Origin: Nonomuraea purpurea
GTDB lineage: Bacteria > Actinomycetota > Actinomycetes > Streptosporangiales > Streptosporangiaceae
Assembly: GCF_042650645.1 (NCBI RefSeq)
Contig: NZ_JBHSBI010000007.1
Span: 248,001-312,000 of the forward strand
Length of the DNA stretch: 64,000 nt
Direction of reading: 5' to 3'
Below the pieces are notes generated by a model. That model was given only the letters and a program-made list of their open reading frames with translations, had not been told where the DNA came from and did no database searches. The position numbers and the translations under genes were made by a program. Shown piece after piece: positions 1 to 8,894 of the stretch. Numbering within the stretch: position 1 is the first letter of the stretch; every line of letters begins with the position of its first letter.

Positions 1-811
1 GGACGAGCACGTCGGTCAGGCCGAGCATCCCGAGCACCCGGCCGGCGTCAGCCGCGTCGGGCGTCTCCACCCTGACGCGGGCCACCCGCCCGCCGCTCAG
101 CGAGGCGATCGTGCCCTGCGCGACCAGCTTGCCGGTCCGCATGATCGCGGCGTGCGTGCACATCTGCTCGACCTCGGCCAGCAGGTGCGAGGAGACGAAG
201 ACCGTGGTGCCGTCGGCGGCGATCTCCTTGACCAGCGCGCGCACCTCGCGGGTGCCCTGCGGGTCGAGCCCGTTGGTCGGCTCGTCGAGGATGAGCAGCT
301 CGCGCGGCCCGAGCAGGGCGGCGGCGATGGCCAGCCGCTGACGCATGCCGAGGGAGTAGTTGCGGAAGCGCTTGCCCGCCGCGGCCGACAACCCCACGCG
401 CTCCAGCGCCTCGGCGGCGCGCCGCCTGGCCGTGCCGCGGGCGGCGGTCGGGTCGGCGGCGTCGAAGCGCAGCAGGTTGGCCATGCCCGACAGGTACGGA
501 TAGAAGGCCGGGCCCTCGACCAGCGCCCCGACCCTGGGCAGCGCCTGGGCCTGCGGCAGCCCGAGCACCGCGTACTCGCCCGCCGTGGGCGCGATCAGAC
601 CGAGCAGCATGCGGATCGTGGTCGTCTTGCCGGAGCCGTTGGGCCCCAGGAAGCCGAACACCGAGCCGCGCGGCACGCTCAGATCCAGCGCGTCCACCGC
701 GACCTGGCCGCCGCGGAAGCGCTTGGTCAGCCCCTCCGTGACGATGGCGCCGTCCCCGGAGGGCGGGGCCGCCCCGAAGGGCGCCCCCGCTTCTGTCGTG
801 ACGGTGGTCAC
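1..811 (-). CDS. ABC transporter ATP-binding protein, partial
   Basis: Energises export by an ABC-2 type permease that must lie beyond the left edge. The visible 270 residues hold a Walker A (GPNGSGKTT, about residue 60), a signature (YSLGMRQR), a Walker B (LLILDEP) and the switch His of SSHLL, in the order of the DrrA/BcrA exporter ATPases. The GTG start at 811 overlaps the TGA stop of the upstream gene (GTGA), so the two are translationally coupled. The first 18 residues are Ala/Pro/Gly-rich before the domain begins. The C-terminus is missing from the window. Substrate cannot be told from sequence; the neighbouring LolA-like protein and two-component system suggest an envelope-stress or peptide-resistance exporter (inference). 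Confidence 0.93.
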   Translation of the reverse strand, partial: MTTVTTEAGAPFGAAPPSGDGAIVTEGLTKRFRGGQVAVDALDLSVPRGSVFGFLGPNGSGKTTTIRMLLGLIAPTAGEYAVLGLPQAQALPRVGALVEGPAFYPYLSGMANLLRFDAADPTAARGTARRRAAEALERVGLSAAAGKRFRNYSLGMRQRLAIAAALLGPRELLILDEPTNGLDPQGTREVRALVKEIAADGTTVFVSSHLLAEVEQMCTHAAIMRTGKLVAQGTIASLSGGRVARVRVETPDAADAGRVLGMLGLTDVLV

Positions 812-1941
812 TTGGTGCCCGCCGCCTTGACGATCTCCTCCGGGGTGACCGCGCCGACCAGGAGGCGGCCGTCGTCGGTCAGCAGGGCGGTGGCAAGCTT
901 GGTCTTGATCAGCTTGCCCGAGCCCCACGTGCCGCTCACCGGGGTGGCGGACTTGAGCACGGTGTCAAGCACCGCCTGGGGGTTGGCGCCCTGGCCACGC
1001 CCCTGTTCCTGCCCGGACGGCAGGTCCGACAGCGAGAACGGGACGACCGCCACGGACGCCCAGCCCTGGCCGACGAACTTGGCATCGCCCGCGACGTCCT
1101 TGGCGTGCTCGGCCTTCTTCTCGGCATTCGGGCCGAAGTCGTTCTCGCCGAACGTCGCCTCCTCCACCTTGGCGCCCGCGGGCGGGGTGAAGGTGAAGTT
1201 CTCGGGCGCCGGCGGCGTGAACGTCACCTGCGTGAACCCGACCTGGAACGCCGGCTCGGCCGACCCCTTGGCGTACACCTGCACCTGCAGCGGGACGTAG
1301 TTCTCCCCGTCGAGCGCGATGCGGATCTCCTGGATCAGCGAGCCCTCGTCCTTGGGCGCCACGACGAGCTGGTAGGCCGGGCGGCCCGCCACCTCGGCCG
1401 TGTTGATCACGCGGACGGTGGTGTGCTCGTCCACGTTGGCCAGCAGCTTCTGCGCCGCCTGCTGCGGCGTCAGGTCGGTCGGCTTCGGCGTGGTCATGGC
1501 GTGCTGTTTGTCAGCGCCGCCCTTGATCGTCATCTTGGTCGCGGTGTTGGTGGAGCTGTCCCAGTACCAGGCCTGCTCACCGTTGACGACCAGGTTGGTC
1601 TCGTTGAGCTGGGTCGGCATGGCCACCCGCAGCTTGCCTTCGGCGCCGTACCAGACCTTCACCTCGTGCGAGCCGGACAGCAGGCTGAGCGGCGACGCCG
1701 CGCCCTCGACCGGCAGCGCCGGCAGGCCCAGCGACGCCGTCTGCTGCACGGTGCCGGACATCGGCTCCACGCTCTTGCCGGTCGCCGCCGTGGCGTCGGC
1801 CAGCAACTGCGCGGCCGTGCGTTCCGGCAGCGTGGGCTCGCCGCTCACCGCGGCTATGACGGGACCGGCGCCGACCGCGGCTCCGATCACGGCCGCGGCC
1901 GCGACCGGGACTCCCCACCTCACGAACGTGCCTCTGCGCAT
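808..1941 (-). CDS. LolA/RseB-like exported protein
   Basis: A 377-residue protein with a hydrophobic N-terminal segment (about residues 7-30, signal peptide or anchor) and an extracytoplasmic region that resembles the LolA/RseB (MucB, DUF2092) fold: strands such as KVWYGAEGKLRVAMP, WYWDSSTNTATKM and YQLVVAPKDEGSLIQEIRIALD followed by a Pro-rich stretch. Family members bind lipids or lipoprotein signals and can sense envelope stress. The start at 1941 is chosen over the in-frame ATG at 1971 because AAGGAGTG lies just upstream and the signal peptide follows directly. It is coupled to the ABC ATPase and divergent from the two-component pair. It may act as the sensor or periplasmic partner of the exporter (inference). 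Confidence 0.8.
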   Translation of the reverse strand: MRRGTFVRWGVPVAAAAVIGAAVGAGPVIAAVSGEPTLPERTAAQLLADATAATGKSVEPMSGTVQQTASLGLPALPVEGAASPLSLLSGSHEVKVWYGAEGKLRVAMPTQLNETNLVVNGEQAWYWDSSTNTATKMTIKGGADKQHAMTTPKPTDLTPQQAAQKLLANVDEHTTVRVINTAEVAGRPAYQLVVAPKDEGSLIQEIRIALDGENYVPLQVQVYAKGSAEPAFQVGFTQVTFTPPAPENFTFTPPAGAKVEEATFGENDFGPNAEKKAEHAKDVAGDAKFVGQGWASVAVVPFSLSDLPSGQEQGRGQGANPQAVLDTVLKSATPVSGTWGSGKLIKTKLATALLTDDGRLLVGAVTPEEIVKAAGTK

Positions 1942-1999
1942 CTCACTCCTTAACGGTATGTCGATACACACAGCCTGCGTGACGCATCCTTAGGAGGAC

Positions 2000-2045
2000 C
2001 TGAGACTGTCTGAGACAACTCTCAGCCTTCTCAGCGTCGTCTCAG
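2000..2045. promoter_or_regulatory. Phased CTGAG/CTCAG repeat block between divergent operons
   Basis: Five copies of a five-base motif sit in 46 bp: CTGAG at 2000 and 2010, and its complement CTCAG at 2021, 2030 and 2041, about 10-11 bp apart. The inner pair forms CTGAGA-CAAC-TCTCAG and the outer pair CTGAGAC...GTCTCAG. It lies immediately upstream of the response regulator start (2069) and 59 bp from the LolA-like start, so it is a likely binding site for that regulator on both promoters (inference). Confidence 0.6.
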
Positions 2046-2068
2046 GGCGGGAACAGGAGAATCACCAC

Positions 2069-2743
2069 ATGAGAGTACTTGTCGTCGAGGACGAGCGGCG
2101 GATGGCGGCGGCCCTGCAACGGGGGCTCCAAGCTGAGGGGTTCGCCGTCGACCTCGCCCATGACGGCGAAGAGGGGCTGCACGCGGCCAGGCACGGCGAC
2201 TACGACATCGTGGTGCTCGACATCATGCTGCCCAGGTTGTCGGGCTACAACGTGTGCAAGCGGCTGCGCGCCGAGGAGAACTGGGTGCCCATCCTCATGC
2301 TGTCGGCCAAGGACGGCGAGTACGACATGGCCGACGGGCTCGACCTGGGCGCCGACGACTACCTCACCAAGCCGTTCTCCTACGTGGTGCTGGTGGCCAG
2401 GCTGCGGGCCCTGCTGCGGCGCGACTCGGGACGGCGGCCGTCGGTGCTGGTGGCCGGCGACCTGTCGCTGGACCCGGCGCGGCGAAAAGTCGAGCGGGAC
2501 GGCACCCCGATCGAGCTGACCCCCAGAGAGTTCGCGCTGCTGGAGTACCTGATCCGCCGGCACGACGAGGTCGTGTCGAAGGCGGAGATCCTGGAGCACG
2601 TCTGGGACACCTTCGACACCGACCCGAACGTGGTCGAGGTGTACGTCGGCTACCTGCGCCGCAAGATCGACGCCCCGTTCGGCAGGAACGCGTTGCAGAC
2701 CGTGCGCGGCGCGGGCTACCGGCTGGCGGGCGACGGTGGCTGA
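2069..2743 (+). CDS. OmpR-family response regulator
   Basis: A 224-residue two-domain regulator. The receiver domain (1-115) has the acidic pair E7-D8, phospho-acceptor D51 in VVLDIMLP and the Lys of LTKPF; the C-terminal winged helix (about 125-222) has the ELTPREFALLEYL and VEVYVGYLRRKID signatures of the OmpR/PhoB family. Start ATG is preceded by CAGGAGA. The kinase gene begins inside its last codons (8-bp overlap), so the pair is co-translated. The repeat block directly upstream is a plausible autoregulatory site. Confidence 0.96.
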   Translation: MRVLVVEDERRMAAALQRGLQAEGFAVDLAHDGEEGLHAARHGDYDIVVLDIMLPRLSGYNVCKRLRAEENWVPILMLSAKDGEYDMADGLDLGADDYLTKPFSYVVLVARLRALLRRDSGRRPSVLVAGDLSLDPARRKVERDGTPIELTPREFALLEYLIRRHDEVVSKAEILEHVWDTFDTDPNVVEVYVGYLRRKIDAPFGRNALQTVRGAGYRLAGDGG

Positions 2744-4082
2744 GTCCCCGCTGATCTGGTGGCGGCGCCAGGGGCTGCGGTTCAGGCTCACGGTGGCGGC
2801 CGCCGCCGTGCTCGCGCTGGCGCTGGCCCTGTCGGCCTCGGTGCTGGTCAGCGTCCTGGAACGGGCGCTGATGGACACCGTCGACGAGTCCACCAGGCAG
2901 CAGGCGCAGGCGGTGCGGGTGGCGGCCGACGCCGGCACGCTGACCAGCCCGATCACCACCCACGACGGCACGATCGTGCAGGTCATCGACGCCGGTGGCC
3001 GCATCACGCACGTCACCTACGGCGCGGACCGGATGGTGCCGCTGCTCGACGCCCAGGCCAGGACGAAAGTGTTGCGGAACGGGCAGGCCACGCTGCTGGA
3101 CGGCAGGCCGTACGCGCTGCCGGGATTCCTGCGGGTGATCGTGCTGCGCGCCGACCGAGGGCAGACGGTGATCGCGGCCAGGCCCATCAGCGAGATCCAG
3201 AACAGCCTCGGCACCGCGGGCCGGGTGCTGCTCGTCGGCACGCCCGCGCTGGTCGTGCTGCTCGCGATAGCGAGCTGGCTGATGATCGGGCGCACGCTGC
3301 GGCCGATCACCGCGCTGCGCAAGGGCGCGGCCGACATCACGCACACGGCCAGATCGCGCCGGCTGCCGGTGCCGCAGTCGCGCGACGAGGTGCACTCGCT
3401 GGCCACCACGCTCAACGACATGTTGTCCCGGCTGGAGGACGCCGAGCAGCGCCAGCGCGCGCTGGTCTCCGACGCCGCCCACGAACTGCGCAGCCCGCTG
3501 GCCAGCATCAGGCTGCAGCTCGAAGTGGCGCTCGGGCACCCGCAGGGCCAGGACTGGCAGGAGACGGCAGAGGGTGTGCTTGAGGACACGATGCGGCTGT
3601 CCAGGCTGGCCGAGGACCTGCTGGCCCTGGCCCGGCTGGACGAGCGCGGCGGCGTGCCCGCCAGGCGCGAGCCCGTCGACCTCGACGAGGTGGTGCGTCA
3701 CACCGTCGACCGCTACGCCGAGGCCCGCCTGACCGTCTGCGATCCCGTCGTCGTCCGCGGCGACGCCCTCGATCTGAGCCGCGTGCTGACCAACCTCATG
3801 GACAACGCCTCCCGCCACACCTCCTCCAAAGTGGAGGTGGCGCTGACCGCCGACGGCGTCCTGACGGTCACCGACGACGGGCCCGGCATCCCCGAGCAGG
3901 ACCGCGAACGCGTCTTCAACCGCTTCACCCGCCTCGACTCAGGGCGCAGCAGGGACGAGGGCGGAACCGGGCTCGGGCTGGCGATCGTCCGCGAGACCGT
4001 GCGGGCGCACGGCGGCACGGTCTTCCTGGAGGACGCCTCGCCGGGGTTGCGGGTGGTGGTACGGCTGCCCGTGTCCCGTTGA
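2736..4082 (+). CDS. Two-component sensor histidine kinase
   Basis: A 448-residue membrane kinase, cognate to the overlapping response regulator. Two membrane segments (about 18-38 and 160-182) flank a short extracytoplasmic sensor; then a HAMP domain (about 183-237), an H-box with phospho-acceptor H249 (DAAHELRSP), an N-box (NLMDNASRH) and G-boxes (DDGPGIP, GGTGLGLAI). The start is GTG at 2736. The small sensor loop with no known fold fits a system that senses envelope state, possibly through the LolA-like protein encoded on the other side of the shared promoter (inference). Confidence 0.96.
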   Translation: MAESPLIWWRRQGLRFRLTVAAAAVLALALALSASVLVSVLERALMDTVDESTRQQAQAVRVAADAGTLTSPITTHDGTIVQVIDAGGRITHVTYGADRMVPLLDAQARTKVLRNGQATLLDGRPYALPGFLRVIVLRADRGQTVIAARPISEIQNSLGTAGRVLLVGTPALVVLLAIASWLMIGRTLRPITALRKGAADITHTARSRRLPVPQSRDEVHSLATTLNDMLSRLEDAEQRQRALVSDAAHELRSPLASIRLQLEVALGHPQGQDWQETAEGVLEDTMRLSRLAEDLLALARLDERGGVPARREPVDLDEVVRHTVDRYAEARLTVCDPVVVRGDALDLSRVLTNLMDNASRHTSSKVEVALTADGVLTVTDDGPGIPEQDRERVFNRFTRLDSGRSRDEGGTGLGLAIVRETVRAHGGTVFLEDASPGLRVVVRLPVSR

Positions 4083-4178
4083 GGCCCTGTGTGGGCACGC
4101 CGGAGGATCGGGCGGGGTTGTTCGTCGAATGCGCGGGCGACCGGAGCGGTGCTCAGCGCGGGGGCTGGGGGAGGCCCT

Positions 4179-4209
4179 CAGGGGCACGGCGTTTTCGCCG
4201 GGCCCCCTG
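4179..4209. terminator. GC-rich hairpin between convergent kinase and LysR genes
   Basis: CAGGGGC-A-CGGCG, loop TTTT, CGCCG-G-GCCCCCTG pairs as a stem of about 12 bp with one bulge. It lies 97 bp after the kinase stop and 66 bp after the LysR stop, and could end transcription from both sides. There is no T tract. Confidence 0.5.
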
Positions 4210-4275
4210 GGCTCGGTCGTCGTTCTCCGGGCCCTGGTTTCGTCGTGGACGGATCATGGAGCGTTCCGAATCGGG

Positions 4276-5145
4276 TCAGGCGGCTGTCCCCTTTTCCGCG
4301 GTGGACAGGAAGTCCTGGGCGATGAGCGGCAGGCGGCGACGGGCGTGCACGACGCCGATGACCCGTCGTACGGCGGGTTCGAGCGAACGCACCACCAGGC
4401 CGGCGCGGGAGGCCTGCTCGGCCAGGCCGCGATACCACAGCAGGGACGCCTGCCCGGTGCGCACCGCGTTGAGCCAGCCGTTGCGCTCGTCGGTTTCGAG
4501 CACGACGACCGGGGTCACCGAGTACTTGCCGAACATCGCGTCGAGCTCTCTGCGCCGCAGGCTGCCGCGGGCGGGAAGCGCCAGGCGCATCCCGTGCAGC
4601 CGGCCCATCGGCACCGGGTCGGGGAGTCTGAGCCCGGGCGGGGAGACCAGCACGATCTCCTGGCGCTCGAGCGGGTGGGTGATGAGATCGGCCGGTACGG
4701 GCAGGTCGGTCAGACCGAGGTCGGCCCGCTGGTCCCTGATGGCGCTGACGACGCCGTCTCTGCCGTCGCAACGCACGATGTGCACGCGCACCCCCGGATG
4801 CTCGGCCGCGTAGGCGGGAAGCAGCCGCCCGGCGAGGCCGGGTTCGAGAGTGGGCGTGGAGGCGATGCGGAGTTCCGCCTCCGTGATGGCGCCGTGGTTG
4901 GCCAGGCCCTCGATTTCGTGAACGGCGTCGAGTGCCTGCCTCGCCAGCTTGACCACCCGGCGGCCCTGAGTGGTGACGACCACGCCACGGCCTGAACGAG
5001 CGAAGAGCGTCATGCCGAGCTCCCGCTCCAGATCGCGGATCGCGCGGGATAGCGCAGGCTGCGCGATGTAGAGCGACCTGGCCGCGTCGGTCATGGTGCG
5101 GTGCTCCGCAGTCGCGACCACATAGCGGAGCTGCTGGAGATTCAT
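4276..5145 (-). CDS. LysR-family transcriptional regulator
   Basis: A 289-residue regulator. The N-terminal winged helix (1-60) shows the LysR signature: LRYVVATAEHRTMTDAA, then AQPALSRAIRDLE. The effector domain (about 90-285) follows with a periplasmic-binding-protein-like pattern. The ATG at 5145 begins MNLQQLR, the usual LysR opening. It stands alone between a convergent kinase and a divergent peptidase gene; LysR regulators often control the divergent gene, so the metallopeptidase at 5347 is a candidate target (inference). Effector unknown. Confidence 0.94.
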   Translation of the reverse strand: MNLQQLRYVVATAEHRTMTDAARSLYIAQPALSRAIRDLERELGMTLFARSGRGVVVTTQGRRVVKLARQALDAVHEIEGLANHGAITEAELRIASTPTLEPGLAGRLLPAYAAEHPGVRVHIVRCDGRDGVVSAIRDQRADLGLTDLPVPADLITHPLERQEIVLVSPPGLRLPDPVPMGRLHGMRLALPARGSLRRRELDAMFGKYSVTPVVVLETDERNGWLNAVRTGQASLLWYRGLAEQASRAGLVVRSLEPAVRRVIGVVHARRRLPLIAQDFLSTAEKGTAA

Positions 5146-5346
5146 GCCAAAAAGCTAGGACACCGATCGCCGCGCGGACCGGGAGATAGCGGAGATCACC
5201 TCGAATGATTTCGGACTGTAACCGTGCGCTGCTACTTCCGTGACGGATGATAAATCAGTAAGCTTCTGCCCCAAATTTGGCAAAGGTCCGACTAGTCGTG
5301 GTCCAAGACCATCCATTCCGGACAACCACGTGAACGGGGGAACACG

Positions 5347-6603
5347 GTGGCAGGGAACGGGCACTATCCACATCCGCCCCAGGGGCCAGGGCAGCCACGC
5401 AGGCCACCTTCGTTGCCCTGGCCGCCACCCGGCCATCGGCAGCCGCAGCCTCAGGGCGGCGGCCAGTATCCGCCACCGCCGCCTCCGCAGGGAAATCCGT
5501 ACCCGGCCCATCCTCAGGGAAATCCGTACCAGCAGGCGCCGATCCCTCCCCAGGGGCCGCAGTATCCGCAGCCTCAGCCGCCGCCCCCCATGCCGCCCCG
5601 GCAGTGGCACCGGCCGCCGCCGCCCAGGAAGTCGGGCATGGGCGTCGTCGGGGTGCTCGGCGTGGTGTTCGGCGGGATGGCGGCGTTGTTCGTGCTGGTG
5701 GTCATCGGGGCGGCGATGATGCGCGGCTCCGACAGGTCGGACACCACGAATCCGGTCGCGATCCCGACGTACTCGCCGTCGGAGAGCACCACCGAGGACG
5801 ACGACGAACCGTTCCCGACCAGGACCCGGACCCAGACGGAGACGGACGAGCCCACGCCCCCGCCCGTCACCGTGAACAGGAGCCTGAAGAACAACACGAT
5901 GTACCTGGCGGGCGCCCTGCCCCGGATGAACTGCCAGGCGGGCAACGTCAACATCTACAACCACGGCCAGCTCAAGGCGCTGATCATGAAGACGAGCAGA
6001 TGCATGGACCAGGGGTGGGGGTCGATCCTGCAGAAAAAGGGCATCCAGTTCAGCAAGCCCAACTGGGCCATCGCGGCCAAGAAGGGCCGGGGTGCGTGCG
6101 GGGACTATCCGTCTCCGGGGAGCATCGTGCCGTACTACTGCCCGCGCAACCACACGATCTACGTCTCCACCTCCGCCACGACGAGGGGCAACGGCAGCTC
6201 CGCGGGCTACGGCCAGCTCCTGTCCTGGCACGGTTCCATCACCAGCATCATGGCCCACGAGTACGGCCACCACGTGCAGAAGATCACGGGCCTGATGGAG
6301 TCGTACTGGTCCAGCGAGGCGGAGTCCGGCCAGAGCGCCAGGCTGGCGCTGAGCAGGCGGCTGGAGCTGCAGGCCACCTGCTTCGCCGGGATGTGGATGC
6401 GGTCGGTGGCGACGTCGTACCCGATCTCCACGACCAACAGGGGGCGCCTCTACTGGTTCTACGGGCGGGTCGGCGACCAGCCGGGCTACCCGCGCGACCA
6501 CGGCACGCCCGTGAACAACAACCGCTGGTTCCGTCAGGGCTGGGAGAAAAGCAAGACCCACCAGTGCAATACGTGGATGGCGCCGTCCTCGACCGTCTCG
6601 TGA
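5347..6603 (+). CDS. Membrane-anchored neutral zinc metallopeptidase (YpfJ type)
   Basis: A 418-residue protein. The first 95 residues are Pro/Gln/Gly-rich and cytoplasmic, followed by one membrane segment (about 98-122) and an extracellular catalytic domain. The zinc site is HEYGHH (304-309), and the downstream LELQATCFAGMW is the conserved helix with the third ligand Glu of this putative neutral zinc metallopeptidase family. GTG start at 5347 follows a GGGGGA ribosome binding site. The substrate is unknown; the family is widespread in actinobacteria and its location suggests cell-envelope protein turnover. It is followed 133 bp later by the LCP gene in the same direction. Confidence 0.9.
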   Translation: MAGNGHYPHPPQGPGQPRRPPSLPWPPPGHRQPQPQGGGQYPPPPPPQGNPYPAHPQGNPYQQAPIPPQGPQYPQPQPPPPMPPRQWHRPPPPRKSGMGVVGVLGVVFGGMAALFVLVVIGAAMMRGSDRSDTTNPVAIPTYSPSESTTEDDDEPFPTRTRTQTETDEPTPPPVTVNRSLKNNTMYLAGALPRMNCQAGNVNIYNHGQLKALIMKTSRCMDQGWGSILQKKGIQFSKPNWAIAAKKGRGACGDYPSPGSIVPYYCPRNHTIYVSTSATTRGNGSSAGYGQLLSWHGSITSIMAHEYGHHVQKITGLMESYWSSEAESGQSARLALSRRLELQATCFAGMWMRSVATSYPISTTNRGRLYWFYGRVGDQPGYPRDHGTPVNNNRWFRQGWEKSKTHQCNTWMAPSSTVS

Positions 6604-6736
6604 AGTGCACGTGGAGTTCATCTCAGCTTGGGCACATGTCTCTGATGTCCAGGTATGGGGACTAGAATCCTGGCAATCTTGTGCCCATTGGGAGGCAAAC
6701 CTCGGTTTTGCCTGGTAGGCGTGTGAAGGAGCCGGT

Positions 6737-8554
6737 GTGAGCAGTCGCGATGGGGGAGACACCGTGCCAGGAGGCAGGAAACGGCGCCCCACTCGCCGAC
6801 CGCGCCCGGCCTCCGGCTCGGCAGAGTCCGGTTCAGCCGGGTCCGGGTCCGCCAAACCCGGCCGGACCTCCGGCTCATCGGCTGGATCTGACTCGGCTTC
6901 CGGCTCGGCCAAGAGCGGCCGCGCCTCCGGCTCATCGACTGGATCCGGCCGATCCTCCGGTTCGTCGGCTGGTTCCGGCCGGTCATCCGGTTCATCGGGT
7001 GGGTCCGGGTCAGGCCGGGCTTCTGGTTCATCGGCTGAGTCCGGATCTGGCCGGGGTTCCGGTTCGTCGTCGCGGCGGCGTCCGGGCTCCGGGTCGGCAG
7101 CTCCGCGGTTCGCCGCGCCGCTGACCCCCGCCTCCGTCCTCGGGTGGACCGCACTGTCCGCCATCCTGCCCGGCGCCGCCCACCTGCGCGCCGGGCACCG
7201 CCGTACCGGGCTGGCGCTCGTCAGCGTGTACGCGGTGCTCCTGCTCGCGATCCTGGCTTACTGGCTCACCCAGGGGCTGTCGGGTCTGACCTCCTTCGCC
7301 GACTCCGACGTGATGCTCGCGGCGATCATCGTCGCCTCCATATGCGCGCTGGCGTGGTTCGCGCTGCTGGTGACCTCATACGTCGTGCTCGGCCCGAACA
7401 AGCTCAACCAGCACGGCCAGGTGGTCACCGGAATCGTGGTGGGCGTGCTGTGCGTGGCCGTGATGGCGCCTTTCGGCGTCGTGGCCGGCACCTTCATGAC
7501 CGCGCGGGACGCGGTCCGCGGCATCTTTCCCTCGGGCGCCGATTCCGACGGCCAGCCGGTGGCCCAGAACCCCGCGGACCCCTGGGACGGCAAAGACCGC
7601 GTGAACTTCCTGCTGATCGGTGGCGACGCGGCGGGCAACCGCACCGGTGTGCGGACCGACAGCATGAACGTGGCCAGCATCGACGTCAAGACCGGGAACA
7701 CGGTCCTGTTCAGCCTGCCGCGCAACCTGCAGCACGTGCGCTTCCCGCCGTCCTCGCCGCTGCGCAAGCAGTTCCCGAACGGTTACATGGCCGAGCTGCC
7801 CAACGGTGGCCTGCTCAACGAGGTCTGGCAGTACGCCGACGAAAACCCGCAGATCATGGGCGGCAAGAACAAGGGCCCTCGGGCGCTGATGGACGCCATC
7901 GGCTACTCGCTGAACCTCAAGATCGACTACTACGCGATGATGAACATGTACGGCTTCGCGCACCTGGTCGACGCCATCGGCGGCATCAGGATCAGGGTGG
8001 AGCAGGACGTTCGCTGGGGCGGCCTCTACGGCACCGCCGGCACGATCAAGGCGGGCGACCGCAAGCTGAGCGGCGAGGAGGCTCTCTGGTACGGCCGCTC
8101 CCGCGTCAACAGCGACGACTTCTCTCGCATGTCGCGCCAGCGCTGCGTCATCGGCGCCTTCGCCAAGCAGGCCACGCCCACCGTGATCCTCGCCAACTTC
8201 ACGAAGATCGTCGGCGCGGCCAAGCGGATGGCCCAGACGAACATCCCCGAGCCCCTGTTGGAACCGCTGATGCAGTTGGCGCTCAAGGTCAAGGACGCCA
8301 AGATCACCAGCCTCCAGTTCGTCCCGCCGGACTTCTACTCCGGCCGCCCCGACTGGGTCAAGATCCGCCAGGCCACGCGCAAGGCCATCCAGGACTCGAC
8401 GCGACCCGCCCGGGCGCAGACCGCCAACGTCAGCGCCTCGCCGAACACCACCGCCACACCTGCCAAGACCCGGACGAGCACACCTTCGGAGACGCCGACC
8501 CGAAACGGCCAGAAGGGCAGCGCCAAGTCCCTCGACGAACTCTGCGGCCTCTAG
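6737..8554 (+). CDS. LytR-CpsA-Psr (LCP) family cell-wall ligase with Ser/Gly repeat tail
   Basis: LCP enzymes transfer undecaprenyl-phosphate-linked glycopolymers to peptidoglycan. In this 605-residue protein a Ser/Gly/Ala/Arg low-complexity region (about 10-120) precedes three membrane segments (about 137-160, 168-190, 205-250) and the LCP domain (about 290-520): NFLLIGGD, the RTDSM motif, LPRN, then YGRSRVNSDDFSRMSRQRCV, which carries the conserved Arg pair. The tail (540-600) is Thr/Ser/Pro-rich and charged. GTG at 6737 is preceded by AAGGAG. Having more than one N-terminal helix is less common than the single anchor of typical LCP proteins. Confidence 0.92.
   Translation: MSSRDGGDTVPGGRKRRPTRRPRPASGSAESGSAGSGSAKPGRTSGSSAGSDSASGSAKSGRASGSSTGSGRSSGSSAGSGRSSGSSGGSGSGRASGSSAESGSGRGSGSSSRRRPGSGSAAPRFAAPLTPASVLGWTALSAILPGAAHLRAGHRRTGLALVSVYAVLLLAILAYWLTQGLSGLTSFADSDVMLAAIIVASICALAWFALLVTSYVVLGPNKLNQHGQVVTGIVVGVLCVAVMAPFGVVAGTFMTARDAVRGIFPSGADSDGQPVAQNPADPWDGKDRVNFLLIGGDAAGNRTGVRTDSMNVASIDVKTGNTVLFSLPRNLQHVRFPPSSPLRKQFPNGYMAELPNGGLLNEVWQYADENPQIMGGKNKGPRALMDAIGYSLNLKIDYYAMMNMYGFAHLVDAIGGIRIRVEQDVRWGGLYGTAGTIKAGDRKLSGEEALWYGRSRVNSDDFSRMSRQRCVIGAFAKQATPTVILANFTKIVGAAKRMAQTNIPEPLLEPLMQLALKVKDAKITSLQFVPPDFYSGRPDWVKIRQATRKAIQDSTRPARAQTANVSASPNTTATPAKTRTSTPSETPTRNGQKGSAKSLDELCGL
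6811..7080 (+). repeat. Degenerate 30-bp coding repeats in the LCP gene
   Basis: The DNA encoding about residues 25-115 is built of imperfect 30-bp units that translate as GRSSGSSAGS, GRSSGSSGGS and variants (GRASGSSTGS, GRTSGSSAGS). The two best units, near 6948 and 6978, differ at few bases. This creates a flexible Ser/Gly cytoplasmic tail. It also opens a long frame on the other strand rich in Asp/Pro/Glu, which is an artefact. Confidence 0.8.
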
Positions 8555-8601
8555 CGAGCTTCCGGCGCTGACCGGGCCACCGTCAGCGCCGCCTGGGCGG
8601 C

Positions 8602-8622
8602 CTCAGGGGCGCGGCCCCTGAG
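8602..8622. terminator. Hairpin 3' of the LCP gene
   Basis: CTCAGGGGC-GCG-GCCCCTGAG, a perfect 9-bp stem with a 3-base loop, 48 bp after the LCP stop. Likely transcription terminator; no T tract. Confidence 0.5.
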
Positions 8623-8809
8623 CTCCCGACGGCTCTTGGACCTGGCGTGAGCTTGAGGGTCGCTCGGGGCACACGGACGTGTCTCGGAGCCGCTGAGCGC
8701 CCCGGGGCCATCGCATCAACGGGACCATGCGGGGACCGGGGCGGTGGTCTCCGGTGCCCCGGGGCTGATGCGGTGATCCACGGTCGGGCGGCCGGCCCCC
8801 AGGGGCTGA

Positions 8810-8847
8810 CCCCTGCCCCCTTGGTGATGAGGCCAAGGGGGCAGGGG
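8810..8847. terminator. 15-bp perfect inverted repeat 3' of the ycnI gene
   Basis: CCCCTGCCCCCTTGG, 8-base loop, CCAAGGGGGCAGGGG. The stem is perfect and very stable. It sits 48 bp past the end of the minus-strand YcnI gene and would terminate that transcript; being symmetrical it could act on both strands. Confidence 0.6.
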
Positions 8848-8894
8848 GTTGTTGCCCTGCGGAGCCCGATAAAGCTCTGGGGCAGTGGGTTGGG

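Larger units (their letters stand above)
8555..8894. other. 340-bp gene-free interval with two hairpins
   Basis: Lies between the ends of the convergent LCP and YcnI genes. Apart from the two inverted repeats listed separately (8602-8622 and 8810-8847) no coding signal or recognised element was seen; open frames here lack ribosome binding sites. Confidence 0.6.

Noticed and set aside
5155..7164. 669-codon minus-strand frame with Asp/Pro/Glu-rich repeats opposite the peptidase and LCP genes
   Set aside because: It is the shadow of the Ser/Gly coding repeats and third-position GC bias; the plus strand has two convincing genes with ribosome binding sites and conserved motifs.
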